Notes: a model not told the origin generated them from the letters alone. 27,616 nt of DNA from CAJBVG01 sp044376465 (GCA_044376465.1 JBILKW010000005.1:1-27616); one strand, 5' to 3'; shown: positions 7,577 to 15,459, counted from the stretch's first letter. Numbers and translations are program-made.

Positions 7577-8080
7577 TTATTCTGCAGATTTTTCTTCAGT
7601 TGAAGTAGCGTCTGCCTCAGCTGCAGGAGCAGCAGGTGCATCTTCTTTCTTCTTCGTTGTTCTACCTCTTCTAGTAGTTGCTTTAGCGGTTTTCTTACCA
7701 GATTTTTCGTTCAACATTAGTTCGTTATAATCTACTAATTCAATGAAGCACATTTCTGCGTTGTCGCCCATACGATTACCAGTTTTGATAATACGAGTGT
7801 AACCTCCCGGACGGTCGGCTACTTTTTGCGAAATTTCTCTGAACAAAATAGTTACTACTTCTTTGTTTTGTAAGTCGGCAAACACTGTACGACGATTCGT
7901 AGTAGTATCTTCTTTTGATTTTGTAATCATAGGCTCTACAAATTTACGCAAAGCTTTTGCTTTGGCTAAAGTTGTAGTAATTCTTTTGTGAAGAATTAAT
8001 GAACAAGCCATGTTTGATAACATAGCAGCGCGATGTGGCGCTGTTCTGCCTAAGTGGTTAAATTTTTTACCGTGTCTCAT
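7577..8080 (-). CDS. rplQ: 50S ribosomal protein L17 with C-terminal tail
   Basis: A 167-residue L17, a 50S protein near the exit tunnel. The N-terminus MRHGKKFNHLGR and HRAAMLSNMA is the family signature, and the core ends near residue 124. The last 43 residues form a tail: first very basic (KKTAKATTRRGRTTKKK), then Ala/Glu-rich and acidic. E. coli L17 is 127 residues; such tails are common in Bacteroidota. It is the last gene of the ribosomal run, but it is separated from rpoA by 168 bases with a hairpin, so its expression may be set partly apart. No internal promoter was seen in that gap. A terminator follows. Confidence 0.96.
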   Translation of the reverse strand: MRHGKKFNHLGRTAPHRAAMLSNMACSLILHKRITTTLAKAKALRKFVEPMITKSKEDTTTNRRTVFADLQNKEVVTILFREISQKVADRPGGYTRIIKTGNRMGDNAEMCFIELVDYNELMLNEKSGKKTAKATTRRGRTTKKKEDAPAAPAAEADATSTEEKSAE

Positions 8081-8211
8081 TTTTTTTCTTTTTGTACATC
8101 CGTCCTTGAGTAGGTATTAGTTAATAGAAAAGGGTTATTAGGGTCTATCCTATTTTCTTTTTACTACTTTCTAGGGGTAATGTGCATTTAAATAATTAAT
8201 TTATTTATTTC

Positions 8212-8235
8212 CCCCACCGTACATTAATTGTGGGG
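8212..8235 (-). other. Hairpin between rpoA and rplQ
   Basis: A 6-bp perfect stem CCCCAC (8212-8217) and GTGGGG (8230-8235) with a 12-base loop, 14 bases after the rpoA stop on the - strand. No T-run follows, so it is not a classic terminator. It may be an RNA processing or stabilising hairpin, or chance in a 168-base gap. Confidence 0.45.
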
Positions 8236-8248
8236 CCGTTTGTTATTC

Positions 8249-9241
8249 TTATTCTTCGTCTAATTTATATTTAGACAAGTTCATTCCGAATGATAATCCT
8301 TTCGACTTTACTAGTTCTTGAATTTCTGTTAAGGATTTTTTACCAAAGTTTCTAAACTTAAGCATATCAGCAACATCATAAGTTACTAAATCAGCAAGAG
8401 AACGAATGTCTGCAGCTTTTAGGCAATTTAATGCACGCACAGATAAATCCATATCTACAAGTTCAGTTTTTAAAATTTTGCGCATGTGTAAAATTTCTTC
8501 ATCTACTTCATTCGTTTGCTCTTTCGCTTGCGTTTCTAACATGATACGCTCGTCTGAGAACAACATGAAATGTTGAATCAAAATTTTAGCTGCTTCTTTC
8601 AATGCTTCCTCTGGGTGAATAGAGCCATCTGTAGAGATATCAAAAATTAATTTCTCGTAATCTGTTTTCTGTTCAACGCGGTAGTTTTCGATGCTGTATT
8701 TTACGTTTTTAATTGGCGTGAAAATAGAATCAATAGCAATTACACCGACTGCAGCGTTTTCTGATTTATTTTCTTCTGCAGCAATATATCCACGGCCTTT
8801 AGCAACTGTTAACTCCATTTCAAGCGTGATGCTAGAATTCATGTTGCAGATTACTAAGTCGGGGTTTAATACTGTAAAGTTATTTGAAAATTTAGTAAGG
8901 TCGCCAGCCGTAAAAGCATCCTGACCTTTAATTACAGCGAATATTTTTTCTGAATCGCCGCTGTCGCCAGTTTTCTTAAAACGAACTTGTTTTAGATTCA
9001 AGATGATGTCTGTAACATCTTCTACTACACCTTTTATAGTAGAGAATTCATGAGATACTCCAGAGATTTTTACTGAAGTGATCGCATACCCTTCTAACGA
9101 TGAAAGCAAAATTCTTCTTAATGCATTACCAATAGTGATACCAAAACCAGGTTCTAAAGGACGAAATTCGAAAGATCCATCGAAATCCGTAGATTTCTGC
9201 ATGATCACTCTATCAGGTTTCTGAAATGCTAATATTGCCAT
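8249..9241 (-). CDS. rpoA: DNA-directed RNA polymerase subunit alpha
   Basis: A 330-residue alpha subunit, which dimerises to start RNA polymerase assembly and contacts upstream DNA and activators. The N-terminal domain has the assembly motif GITIGNALRRILLSS (34-48). The C-terminal DNA-binding domain starts near residue 265 (DLSVRALNCLKAADI) and has the helix-hairpin-helix stretch FRNFGKKSLTEI. Length is standard and nothing is missing. It sits in the usual alpha-operon place between rpsD and rplQ, but a 12-bp hairpin separates it from rpsD by an 81-base gap. That hairpin could set polymerase subunit output apart from S4. Confidence 0.99.
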   Translation of the reverse strand: MAILAFQKPDRVIMQKSTDFDGSFEFRPLEPGFGITIGNALRRILLSSLEGYAITSVKISGVSHEFSTIKGVVEDVTDIILNLKQVRFKKTGDSGDSEKIFAVIKGQDAFTAGDLTKFSNNFTVLNPDLVICNMNSSITLEMELTVAKGRGYIAAEENKSENAAVGVIAIDSIFTPIKNVKYSIENYRVEQKTDYEKLIFDISTDGSIHPEEALKEAAKILIQHFMLFSDERIMLETQAKEQTNEVDEEILHMRKILKTELVDMDLSVRALNCLKAADIRSLADLVTYDVADMLKFRNFGKKSLTEIQELVKSKGLSFGMNLSKYKLDEE

Positions 9242-9274
9242 TCTTTAATTTTATTTATGTGATATATGTTAACA

Positions 9275-9312
9275 TGAATTTGTCGCAACGTTTATGTGAA
9301 GCGACAAATTCA
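9275..9312 (-). promoter_or_regulatory. 12-bp hairpin between rpsD and rpoA
   Basis: A perfect 12-bp stem TGAATTTGTCGC (9275-9286) and GCGACAAATTCA (9301-9312) around a 14-base loop, lying 10 bases after the rpsD stop and 33 bases before the rpoA start. It is not followed by a T-run. A stem of this strength in the middle of an operon is a candidate processing, attenuation or protein-binding site. Confidence 0.6.
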
Positions 9313-9322
9313 ATGACTACTT

Positions 9323-9931
9323 TTATTTAGAATACAATTCGACGATTAATTGTTCTTTTATGTTTTCTGGAATCTCCGAACGATCTGGCATGTTTAAAAA
9401 CTTACCCGACATGCTTACTGAATCCCATTCCAACCAATTGTATTTGGCCACTTTGGTTTGTGAAATTGATTCTGTAATTGCTTCTAAGGATTTAGATTTT
9501 TCACGAACAGAAATTACATCACCTGGTTTCAATGCGTATGAAGGAATGTTTACAACTTCACCGTTTACAGTTACGTGTTTGTGAGATACAATTTGACGTG
9601 CTGCTCTTCTAGAATTTGCAATACCCATGCGGTAAACTGTGTTATCTAAGCGAGCTTCTAGAAATCTCAGTAAGTTTTCGCCTGTAATACCATGCTTACG
9701 GTGAGCCTTATCAAATAAGTTAGCGAATTGCTTTTCTAATACACCATAGATGTACTTAGCTTTTTGCTTTTCCATTAATTGCACAGCATATTCTGATTGT
9801 TTGCTGCGTTTTTTCGACTGACCGTGTTGGCCTGGAGGATAATTTTTTCTTTCTAGCGCTTTGTCCGGGCCATAAATAGCCTCACGGAACTTACGTGCAA
9901 TTTTTGATTTTGGGCCTGTATATCTTGCCAT
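9323..9931 (-). CDS. rpsD: 30S ribosomal protein S4
   Basis: A 202-residue S4, a primary 16S rRNA binder that starts 30S assembly. The S4 RNA-binding domain covers about residues 94-150 (RLDNTVYRMGIANSRRAARQ, then VTVNGEVVNIPSY). There is no cysteine at all, so it is the zinc-free form rather than the CxxC form. In E. coli and B. subtilis S4 represses its own operon or gene through mRNA structure; here a short CTACC/GGTAG hairpin precedes the gene, but no pseudoknot can be claimed from reading. It follows rpsK by 93 bases that contain the TAATTAGC repeat. Confidence 0.99.
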   Translation of the reverse strand: MARYTGPKSKIARKFREAIYGPDKALERKNYPPGQHGQSKKRSKQSEYAVQLMEKQKAKYIYGVLEKQFANLFDKAHRKHGITGENLLRFLEARLDNTVYRMGIANSRRAARQIVSHKHVTVNGEVVNIPSYALKPGDVISVREKSKSLEAITESISQTKVAKYNWLEWDSVSMSGKFLNMPDRSEIPENIKEQLIVELYSK

Positions 9932-9959
9932 TTTTATGTATGTTTTTTGTTAATCTTAG

Positions 9960-9973
9960 CTACCCGAGGGTAG
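9960..9973 (-). other. Small hairpin in the rpsD leader
   Basis: CTACCC (9960-9965) and GGGTAG (9968-9973) form an almost perfect palindrome that folds as CTACC-tetraloop-GGTAG, 28 bases before the rpsD start. It could be a leader element for S4 expression, but a 5-bp stem is weak evidence. Confidence 0.35.
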
Positions 9974-9989
9974 TATAACAACCTTTGTT

Positions 9990-10027
9990 AATTAGCTTAA
10001 TTAGCTAATTAGCTAATTAGCTAATTA
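9990..10027 (-). repeat. 8-bp tandem repeat TAATTAGC starting at the rpsK stop codon
   Basis: On the coding strand three exact TAATTAGC units are followed by TAATTAAGC (one base inserted) and a partial TAATT. The TAA stop codon of rpsK is the first three bases of the first unit. The unit is nearly self-complementary (AGCTAATTAGCT is its own reverse complement), so the array can also pair with itself. Confidence 0.85.
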
Positions 10028-10417
10028 GACTCTACGTTTCTTCGGTGGACGGCAACCATTATGAGGAAGCGGAGTAATATCTTTTATTAAGGTTACTTCA
10101 ATTCCTACATTTTGGATGGTACGGATAGCGGATTCTCTACCTGCACCTGGCCCTTTAACAAATACTTCAACTTTACGCAATCCTAAATCGTGAGCAACTT
10201 TCCCGCAATCTTGAGCAGCTAATTGTGCAGCATATGGAGTGTTCTTTTTAGAACCCTTGAAACCCATTTTACCAGCAGATGCCCATGAGATTACCTGACC
10301 TTGAGTATTTGTCATCGAAATGATGATGTTGTTGAAAGTAGCATTAATGTGTGCTTGACCAACTGGCTCAACCACTACTACTCTTTTCTTTGCAACTTTT
10401 TTATTTGACTTTGCCAT
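10025..10417 (-). CDS. rpsK: 30S ribosomal protein S11
   Basis: A 130-residue S11, part of the 30S platform next to the mRNA exit region. The family's core (AHINATFNNIIISMT, then GMKVEVFVKGPGAGRESAIR-like stretch) and the invariant end NGCRPPKKRRV are present. It sits 12 bases after rpsM with no leader of its own. Its stop codon is the first unit of an 8-bp tandem repeat, and the following 93-base gap to rpsD is the longest inside the rpsM-rpsD part. Length and motifs are normal; the N-terminus has a basic KSNKKVAKKR stretch typical of the phylum. Confidence 0.99.
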   Translation of the reverse strand: MAKSNKKVAKKRVVVVEPVGQAHINATFNNIIISMTNTQGQVISWASAGKMGFKGSKKNTPYAAQLAAQDCGKVAHDLGLRKVEVFVKGPGAGRESAIRTIQNVGIEVTLIKDITPLPHNGCRPPKKRRV

Positions 10418-10429
10418 GTTTACTTCTTA

Positions 10430-10807
10430 TTACTTAGTTGCTTTTTTCTTACCTGCAACTGTCTTACGTTTACCTTTACGAGTACGAGAATTGTTTTTAG
10501 TACGTTGACCACGAACTGGTAACCCTTTACGGTGACGCAAGCCACGGTAACAACCAATATCCATCAATCGTTTAATGTTCAATTGAACCTCAGAACGCAA
10601 TGCACCTTCAACTTTAATGTTATCGTTAATGATGTTACGAATAGCGGTCAATTGCTCATCAGTCCAATCCTGAACTTTCGTGTTAAAATTTATGCCAGCT
10701 TCAGTCAAAATATTTTGAGCTGTTTGACGACCTATACCATAGATATAAGTTAAGCCGATTTCTCCTCTTTTGTTTTTTGGTAAATCAATACCTGCGATCC
10801 TTGCCAT
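10430..10807 (-). CDS. rpsM: 30S ribosomal protein S13
   Basis: A 125-residue S13 of the 30S head, which touches the P-site tRNA and bridges to the 50S subunit. The N-terminal RIAGIDLP and helix-hairpin-helix YIYGIGRQTAQNIL are clear, followed by GCYRGLRHRKGLPVRGQRT. The C-terminal tail is strongly basic (RTRKGKRKTVAGKKKATK), as needed to reach the tRNA. First gene of the alpha cluster, 46 bases after rpmJ. I see no promoter box in that gap, so it is probably read through from spc. Confidence 0.99.
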   Translation of the reverse strand: MARIAGIDLPKNKRGEIGLTYIYGIGRQTAQNILTEAGINFNTKVQDWTDEQLTAIRNIINDNIKVEGALRSEVQLNIKRLMDIGCYRGLRHRKGLPVRGQRTKNNSRTRKGKRKTVAGKKKATK

Positions 10808-10853
10808 TTCTTATAATAATTTCTTCAGACTATTTTTTAATTAACAATCAATA

Positions 10854-10970
10854 TTATCCTTGACGTTGTTTATACTTTGGATTTTTCTTATTGATTACGT
10901 AAAGTTTTCCTTTACGACTGATGATTTTACAGTCGGCACTTCTCTTTTTGATGGATGCTTTAACTTTCAT
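10854..10970 (-). CDS. rpmJ: 50S ribosomal protein L36 (zinc-ligand-poor form)
   Basis: A 38-residue ORF between infA and rpsM reads MKVKASIKKRSADCKII, then SRKGKLYVINKKNPKYKQRQG and a TAA stop. This is L36, a small basic 50S protein. Of the four zinc ligands in the C+ form (three Cys and one His) only C14 remains, so it should not bind zinc in the standard way; this is the form I expect in Bacteroidota. It starts 14 bases after infA ends and is placed exactly where rpmJ lies in the spc/alpha junction of many bacteria. The ATG at 10970 is the only sensible start. Confidence 0.96.
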   Translation of the reverse strand: MKVKASIKKRSADCKIISRKGKLYVINKKNPKYKQRQG

Positions 10971-10984
10971 TTCTTTAATTTTTA

Positions 10985-11203
10985 TTATTTATACCTGTAC
11001 GTAATTCTTCCTTTTGTTAAATCATATGGCGACATTTCCAATTTCACTTTATCACCAGGAAGAATTTTAATATAATTCATTCTCATTTTACCTGAAATAT
11101 GAGCTACTATTTCGTGTCCATTTTCCAGTTCTACCAAAAACATTGCATTAGACAATGCTTCTTTGATCGTACCATCTTGCTCTATAGAAGCTTGTTTGGC
11201 CAT
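10985..11203 (-). CDS. infA: Translation initiation factor IF-1
   Basis: A 72-residue OB-fold factor that occupies the 30S A-site during initiation. The start MAKQASIEQDGTIKEALSNA and the core FLVELENGHEIVAHISGKMR are typical, and the length equals that of E. coli IF-1. Its ATG overlaps the TAA of map by one base (TAATG), so translation of the two is probably coupled. Located between map and rpmJ as in many Bacteroidota and Firmicutes. Confidence 0.99.
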   Translation of the reverse strand: MAKQASIEQDGTIKEALSNAMFLVELENGHEIVAHISGKMRMNYIKILPGDKVKLEMSPYDLTKGRITYRYK

Positions 11204-11988
11204 TAATTTATCTTTTTATTTAATACTTCTTCAATATATTGGAACGACGATAAAATATCTGCCTTTCCTTTTCTTATTGCAATCGTGTGTTCAAAATGTG
11301 CAGACGATAATCCGTCTTTTGTTTTGATTGTCCAGCCATCGTTTAACTGCCAAATGGCAGCTGTGCCCATGTTAACCATTGGCTCAATGGCGATGGTTAA
11401 TCCGTCCATCAATTTTAAACCCGTGCCACGTTTACCATAATTTGGAACTTCTGGTTTTTCGTGTAAGTTTTGACCTATGCCATGTCCTACTAATTCTTTA
11501 ACAATTCCATATCCATGCTTTTCGGCATGTTCTTGAACTGCGTAAGAAACGTCACCCATTCTGTTTCCAGCCACTGCTTTTTCAATGGCTTTATATAAAC
11601 TTTCTTTCGTTACTCTTAAAAGTTGTTTAACGTCTTCAGCTACTTCGCCAACTTCGAATGTATATGCAGAATCGCCATAATAGCCATTCTTAAGTACACC
11701 ACAATCAACAGAAATAACATCACCATCTTTCAACTCTTCTTTTCCAGGTATTCCGTGCACAACTACTTCGTTCACTGACAAGCATAGTGAATTTGGGAAG
11801 CTTCCACCGTAACCTTTAAAAGCGGGAATTGCGTTATGGTCGCGTATAAACTCCTCAGCCACTTTGTCCAATTCAATTGGATGTATTCCTGGCTTAATTA
11901 ATTTAGCAACTTCTGCTAATGTTTTTCCAACAAGTAAAGAACTCTCTCTAATTAGTTCGATCTGTTCGTCAGACTTATAAATAATCAT
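11203..11988 (-). CDS. map: Methionine aminopeptidase, type I
   Basis: A 261-residue type I methionine aminopeptidase that removes the initiator Met from new proteins at the ribosome exit. All five metal ligands are seen at the family's spacing: D95 and D106 (VDCGVLKNGYYGDS), H169 (LVGHGIG), E202 (IEPM) and E233 (HFEHT); H78 in VVVHGIP is the substrate-contacting His. No N-terminal zinc-finger extension. It lies 15 bases after secY and overlaps infA by one base, the standard secY-map-infA order; adk, which lies between secY and map in many bacteria, is absent. Confidence 0.99.
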   Translation of the reverse strand: MIIYKSDEQIELIRESSLLVGKTLAEVAKLIKPGIHPIELDKVAEEFIRDHNAIPAFKGYGGSFPNSLCLSVNEVVVHGIPGKEELKDGDVISVDCGVLKNGYYGDSAYTFEVGEVAEDVKQLLRVTKESLYKAIEKAVAGNRMGDVSYAVQEHAEKHGYGIVKELVGHGIGQNLHEKPEVPNYGKRGTGLKLMDGLTIAIEPMVNMGTAAIWQLNDGWTIKTKDGLSSAHFEHTIAIRKGKADILSSFQYIEEVLNKKIN

Positions 11989-12003
11989 ACCGAACGGATC
12001 TTG

Positions 12004-13335
12004 TTATATTGCTGCAGCTCCCGCTGGAGTACGGCCTTTTATGCGCCCTGTTTTCATCAAGCCATCGTATTGACGCATTAATAAATGGCTTTCTATTTGT
12101 TGTAATGTATCTAATACAACTCCTACCATGATTAGCAATGAAGTACCTCCATAGAAATTAGCAAACTGTGTGTTAATTCCCATGATTACAGCAATTGAAG
12201 GCAAGATTGCCACAATGGCTAAGAACACAGAGCCTGGTAATGTAATTCTTGAAATTACAGCATCAATGAATTCACTTGTTTTCTTTCCTGGCTTAATGCC
12301 TGGTACAAAACCGCCATTGCGTTTCATGTCATCAGCCATTTGGTTAGGATTAACCGTAATTGCTGTGTAGAAATAAGTAAAGGCAATAATCATAAAGGCA
12401 AACAATAAGTTATATGATAGTGAATTGGGATTACCCAAGTTCGTACCTACAACTTGCGCAAAACCCGACTCTGGCATAAACGAAGCAAGAGTACCTGGTA
12501 TGAACATAATTGCTTGCGCAAAAATGATAGGCATAACGCCTGCTGAATTTACTTTTAGAGGGATGTACTGACGAACACCTCCGTATTGTTTGTTACCTAC
12601 AATTCTTTTAGCGTATTGCACAGGTATTTTACGTGTACCTTGAACTAATAAGATGGTAAATATGACAACAAATACTAATGCTGCCAATTCAATAATGAAT
12701 GGAATAAGTCCACCACCGTTAACACTTAAGCGAGATGCACCTTCAAAATATAAAGCACCTGGTAGTTGAGCAATAATGCCTACCATGATGATAAGTGAGA
12801 TGCCGTTTCCTAAGCCTTTATCAGTAATACGCTCACCTAGCCACATTACAAACATTGTTCCTGTAGTTAATACAAATATTGAAGAAATGGTAAATAAGCT
12901 CTGGCTTATGGTAATTGCTTCTTGAGGAACTTGTGTTTTGATGTAACCAATTGCTTGGCCAGCAGTAATGATAATTGTTAAGTAACGAGTAATTTGATTT
13001 ACTTTTTTACGACCACTTTCGCCTTCTTTTTGCAAGCGTTGGAAGTATGGAATAACAATGCCAAATAATTGTACTACGATAGATGCAGAGATATATGGCA
13101 TTACACCTAAAGCGAACACAGATGAACGAGCAAACGAACCACCTGCGAACATGTTTAACAAACCTAAAATACCATCTTGAGCTTGTTTAGATTCTACTAA
13201 ACTAGGGTCAACGCCTGGTAATACGATAAATGAACCAACTCTATAAATTAAGAGTAAGAGTAAGGTATTAAGAATCCTTACGCGTAGGTCTTCGATTTTG
13301 AAGATGTTGGTTAATGTGGATATAAATCTCTTCAT
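12004..13335 (-). CDS. secY: Preprotein translocase subunit SecY
   Basis: A 443-residue membrane channel of the Sec translocon, through which secreted and membrane proteins leave the cytoplasm; the M13, lipocalin and DUF4249-like lipoproteins in this window would use it. The hydrophobic profile shows about ten membrane segments, the first near residues 20-37 (ILNTLLLLLIYRVGSF). Conserved cytoplasmic loop regions (LQKEGESGRKKVNQITRY, GGFVPGIKPGKKT) and the end with ESHLLMRQYDGLMK and IKGR are present. It follows rplO by 7 bases, the usual last third of spc. Confidence 0.98.
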   Translation of the reverse strand: MKRFISTLTNIFKIEDLRVRILNTLLLLLIYRVGSFIVLPGVDPSLVESKQAQDGILGLLNMFAGGSFARSSVFALGVMPYISASIVVQLFGIVIPYFQRLQKEGESGRKKVNQITRYLTIIITAGQAIGYIKTQVPQEAITISQSLFTISSIFVLTTGTMFVMWLGERITDKGLGNGISLIIMVGIIAQLPGALYFEGASRLSVNGGGLIPFIIELAALVFVVIFTILLVQGTRKIPVQYAKRIVGNKQYGGVRQYIPLKVNSAGVMPIIFAQAIMFIPGTLASFMPESGFAQVVGTNLGNPNSLSYNLLFAFMIIAFTYFYTAITVNPNQMADDMKRNGGFVPGIKPGKKTSEFIDAVISRITLPGSVFLAIVAILPSIAVIMGINTQFANFYGGTSLLIMVGVVLDTLQQIESHLLMRQYDGLMKTGRIKGRTPAGAAAI

Positions 13336-13342
13336 GTATAAA

Positions 13343-13789
13343 TTACAATGTAACTACAGTTCCACCTATTGCTTCGATAGCAGCCTTTGCTGTTGCAGTA
13401 AATGCGTGAGCTTTCACTTCTAACTTTGCTTTTAATTCTCCGCGACCTAAGATTTTTACTTTATCAGACTTCGACATTAAACCATGAGCTTTTAAAGCAT
13501 CAAGATCTATGGATTGAAGGTTGAATTTCTCTGAAAGAGCTTGTAAAACATCTAAGTTTACACCTACGTATTCAACGCGGTTAATATTTTTGAATCCAAA
13601 CTTTGGAATTCTTCTTTGTAATGGCATCTGACCACCTTCAAAACCTACCTTAGTAGAAGTCCCTGAACGAGAACCTGCGCCTTTATGTCCACGTGTAGAA
13701 GTTCCACCTCTACCTGAACCTGTACCTCTACCAACTCTTTTGCGGCTTTTTATTGATCCTTCTGCTGGCTTTAAATTCGATAATTTCAT
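13343..13789 (-). CDS. rplO: 50S ribosomal protein L15
   Basis: A 148-residue L15, a late-assembling 50S protein. The start MKLSNLKPAEGS and the long Gly/Arg-rich segment (RVGRGTGSGRGGTSTRGHKG, about residues 19-38) that threads into 23S rRNA are typical, followed by GFEGGQMPLQRRIPKFGF and a C-terminal globular part. It comes 34 bases after rpmD and 7 before secY. Normal length; no anomalies seen. Confidence 0.99.
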   Translation of the reverse strand: MKLSNLKPAEGSIKSRKRVGRGTGSGRGGTSTRGHKGAGSRSGTSTKVGFEGGQMPLQRRIPKFGFKNINRVEYVGVNLDVLQALSEKFNLQSIDLDALKAHGLMSKSDKVKILGRGELKAKLEVKAHAFTATAKAAIEAIGGTVVTL

Positions 13790-13823
13790 CTTTGTTCAAT
13801 TAATTCCCTGTTGGGATAAACAA

Positions 13824-14003
13824 TTAAATATTTTCTACTTTTATTAGATGATTCACTTTCGCAACCATTCCTAAAATTTGAGGAGTTGCTTCAACTTCAA
13901 CAGTTTGATTCATCTTACGAAGACCCAATGCAAACATGGTAGCTTTTTGCTTCACGTTGCGGTCGATCACACTTTTCGTTTGCGTAATTTTGATTTTTGA
14001 CAT
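13824..14003 (-). CDS. rpmD: 50S ribosomal protein L30
   Basis: A 59-residue ORF with start MSKIKITQTKSVIDRN, then VKQKATMFALGLRKMNQTVE and VNHLIKVENI before TAA. This is the short bacterial L30, a ferredoxin-like fold 50S protein. The family signature (the KQKATMFALGLRKMNQ stretch) is intact. It begins 4 bases after the rpsE stop and lies between rpsE and rplO, the standard place. A short AAGG lies just before its ATG, too close to be a convincing ribosome binding site. Confidence 0.97.
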   Translation of the reverse strand: MSKIKITQTKSVIDRNVKQKATMFALGLRKMNQTVEVEATPQILGMVAKVNHLIKVENI

Positions 14004-14007
14004 AACC

Positions 14008-14526
14008 TTAACCGTTAAATACTTTACTTAATGAAACTCCTCTGTGTTGAGCAACTGTAATTGCATCGCGCATTAGCGCTAAAGCAGTTACCGTAGCCTT
14101 CACCACGTTATGTGGGTTTGAAGAACCTTTTGACTTAGCCAAAACGTCTGTAACTCCAGCACTTTCTAACACTGCACGCATCGCACCGCCAGCTATTACA
14201 CCGGTACCGTGAGAAGCAGGTTTTAAGAATACATATCCACCTGAATATTTACCATATTGTTCGTGAGGAACAGTACCCTTAATGATTGGAACTTTAATTA
14301 AGTTCTTCTTTGCATCGTCAATACCTTTGGTGATAGCTTCCGTAACTTCTTTTGCTTTTCCTAAACCGTATCCTACAACGCCGTTCTCATCACCCACCAC
14401 TACGATTGCTGAGAAGCTGAACGTACGACCACCTTTGGTAACTTTAGCAACACGTTGGATGCTAACCAAACGATCTTTAAGTTCGATGTCTGTTGTTTTT
14501 ACTCTTTTTATATTTGCTGTTGACAT
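14008..14526 (-). CDS. rpsE: 30S ribosomal protein S5
   Basis: A 172-residue S5, involved in decoding accuracy at the mRNA entry tunnel. The N-terminal double-stranded RNA-binding fold (LKDRLVSIQRVAKVTKGGRT) and the C-terminal lobe (GGYVFLKPASHGTGVIAGG, AVLESAGVTDVLAKSKGSSN) are complete. Gene spacing is tight: 10 bases after rplR and 4 before rpmD. No Shine-Dalgarno motif before its ATG (A/T-rich leader). Typical length. Confidence 0.99.
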   Translation of the reverse strand: MSTANIKRVKTTDIELKDRLVSIQRVAKVTKGGRTFSFSAIVVVGDENGVVGYGLGKAKEVTEAITKGIDDAKKNLIKVPIIKGTVPHEQYGKYSGGYVFLKPASHGTGVIAGGAMRAVLESAGVTDVLAKSKGSSNPHNVVKATVTALALMRDAITVAQHRGVSLSKVFNG

Positions 14527-14536
14527 GTTTCTTTAA

Positions 14537-14893
14537 TTAGAATTGTAAACCACCTTCTCTAGCGCCTTCTGCTAAAGATTTAATTCTACCATGATATAAA
14601 TAACCGTTACGATCGAATACCACTTGACTGATTCCTGCTGCTACGGCTTTCTCAGCGATTAATTTTCCAACTTGTTTAGATTGGTCAACCTTATTAGATG
14701 CTGCATCCACTGTATCTTTCATGCTTGATGCTGAAACTAATGTTTTACCAGTAGTGTCATCAATTATTTGCGCATAAATCGCTTTGTTACTTCTGTAAAC
14801 AGAAAGTCTTGGGCGTTCTGTAGTACCCGCTAATCTTAAGCGAATTCCTTTTTTAATTCTTAATCTTCTTGAAGATTTAATACTATTTGCCAT
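14537..14893 (-). CDS. rplR: 50S ribosomal protein L18
   Basis: A 118-residue L18, which binds 5S rRNA together with L5 and docks it on the 50S subunit. The basic N-terminus (SSRRLRIKKGIRLRLAGT), the core ERPRLSVYRSNKAIYAQII and the ending FDRNGYLYHGRIKSLAEGAR are the family's conserved parts. It begins 8 bases after rplF. Length matches the bacterial family and there is nothing odd. Confidence 0.99.
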   Translation of the reverse strand: MANSIKSSRRLRIKKGIRLRLAGTTERPRLSVYRSNKAIYAQIIDDTTGKTLVSASSMKDTVDAASNKVDQSKQVGKLIAEKAVAAGISQVVFDRNGYLYHGRIKSLAEGAREGGLQF

Positions 14894-14901
14894 GACTATA
14901 A

Positions 14902-15459
14902 TTATTTTTTAGCTGCTGATTTACCTGCTTTTCTTCTCAATACTTCACCAGCAAACTTAATACCTTTACCTTTGTATGGTTCTGGAGCTCTTAACGAACG
15001 AATCTTAGCAGCAACCTGACCAATTAATTGTTTATCGATCGACTCTAAAATGATCGTAGGGTTCTGCCCTTTTTCCGCGGTTGTAGTTACCTTAATTTCT
15101 GTAGGTAATTCAAATACGAAATGGTGAGAATAACCTAATACTAAGTCTAGAGTGTTACCTTGGTTAGTAGCACGGTAACCCACACCTACAAGTTCTTGAG
15201 TAACTTTGTATCCTTGAGTAACTCCAATAACCATATTATTAACTAATGAACGGTATAAACCGTGCAATGCTTTGTGTCTTTTTTGTTCAGTAGGGCGTTG
15301 AACTAAAATTTGTCCATCTTCTACTTTAACGATCATATCTGGATCTACGGCTTGAGTTAAAGTTCCTTTCGGGCCTTTTACTGTTACAACGTTATCCGAT
15401 GATATTGTCAACTCTACTCCTTGAGGTAAAGCGATTGGTAATTTTCCTATACGTGACAT
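14902..15459 (-). CDS. rplF: 50S ribosomal protein L6
   Basis: A 185-residue L6 at the base of the L7/L12 stalk, near the factor-binding site. It has two repeated RNA-binding-like domains and the conserved GVGYRA, GYSH and the end RAPEPYKGKGI. I start at the ATG at 15459 (MSRIGKLPIALPQG), the family's usual start; a frame reaching 15507 would add 16 residues and overlap rpsH. An AGGAGG (15476-15471) lies 11 bases before this ATG and right after the rpsH stop, one of the few Shine-Dalgarno motifs in the window, and it supports this start. Confidence 0.98.
   Translation of the reverse strand: MSRIGKLPIALPQGVELTISSDNVVTVKGPKGTLTQAVDPDMIVKVEDGQILVQRPTEQKRHKALHGLYRSLVNNMVIGVTQGYKVTQELVGVGYRATNQGNTLDLVLGYSHHFVFELPTEIKVTTTAEKGQNPTIILESIDKQLIGQVAAKIRSLRAPEPYKGKGIKFAGEVLRRKAGKSAAKK

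Noticed and set aside
9990..10027. CRISPR-like array at the 8-bp repeats
   Set aside because: Units are 7-8 bp with no spacers; these are simple tandem repeats.
10808..10853. Separate alpha-operon promoter before rpsM
   Set aside because: No TAnnTTTG box with a TTG at a usable distance in this A/T-rich gap.
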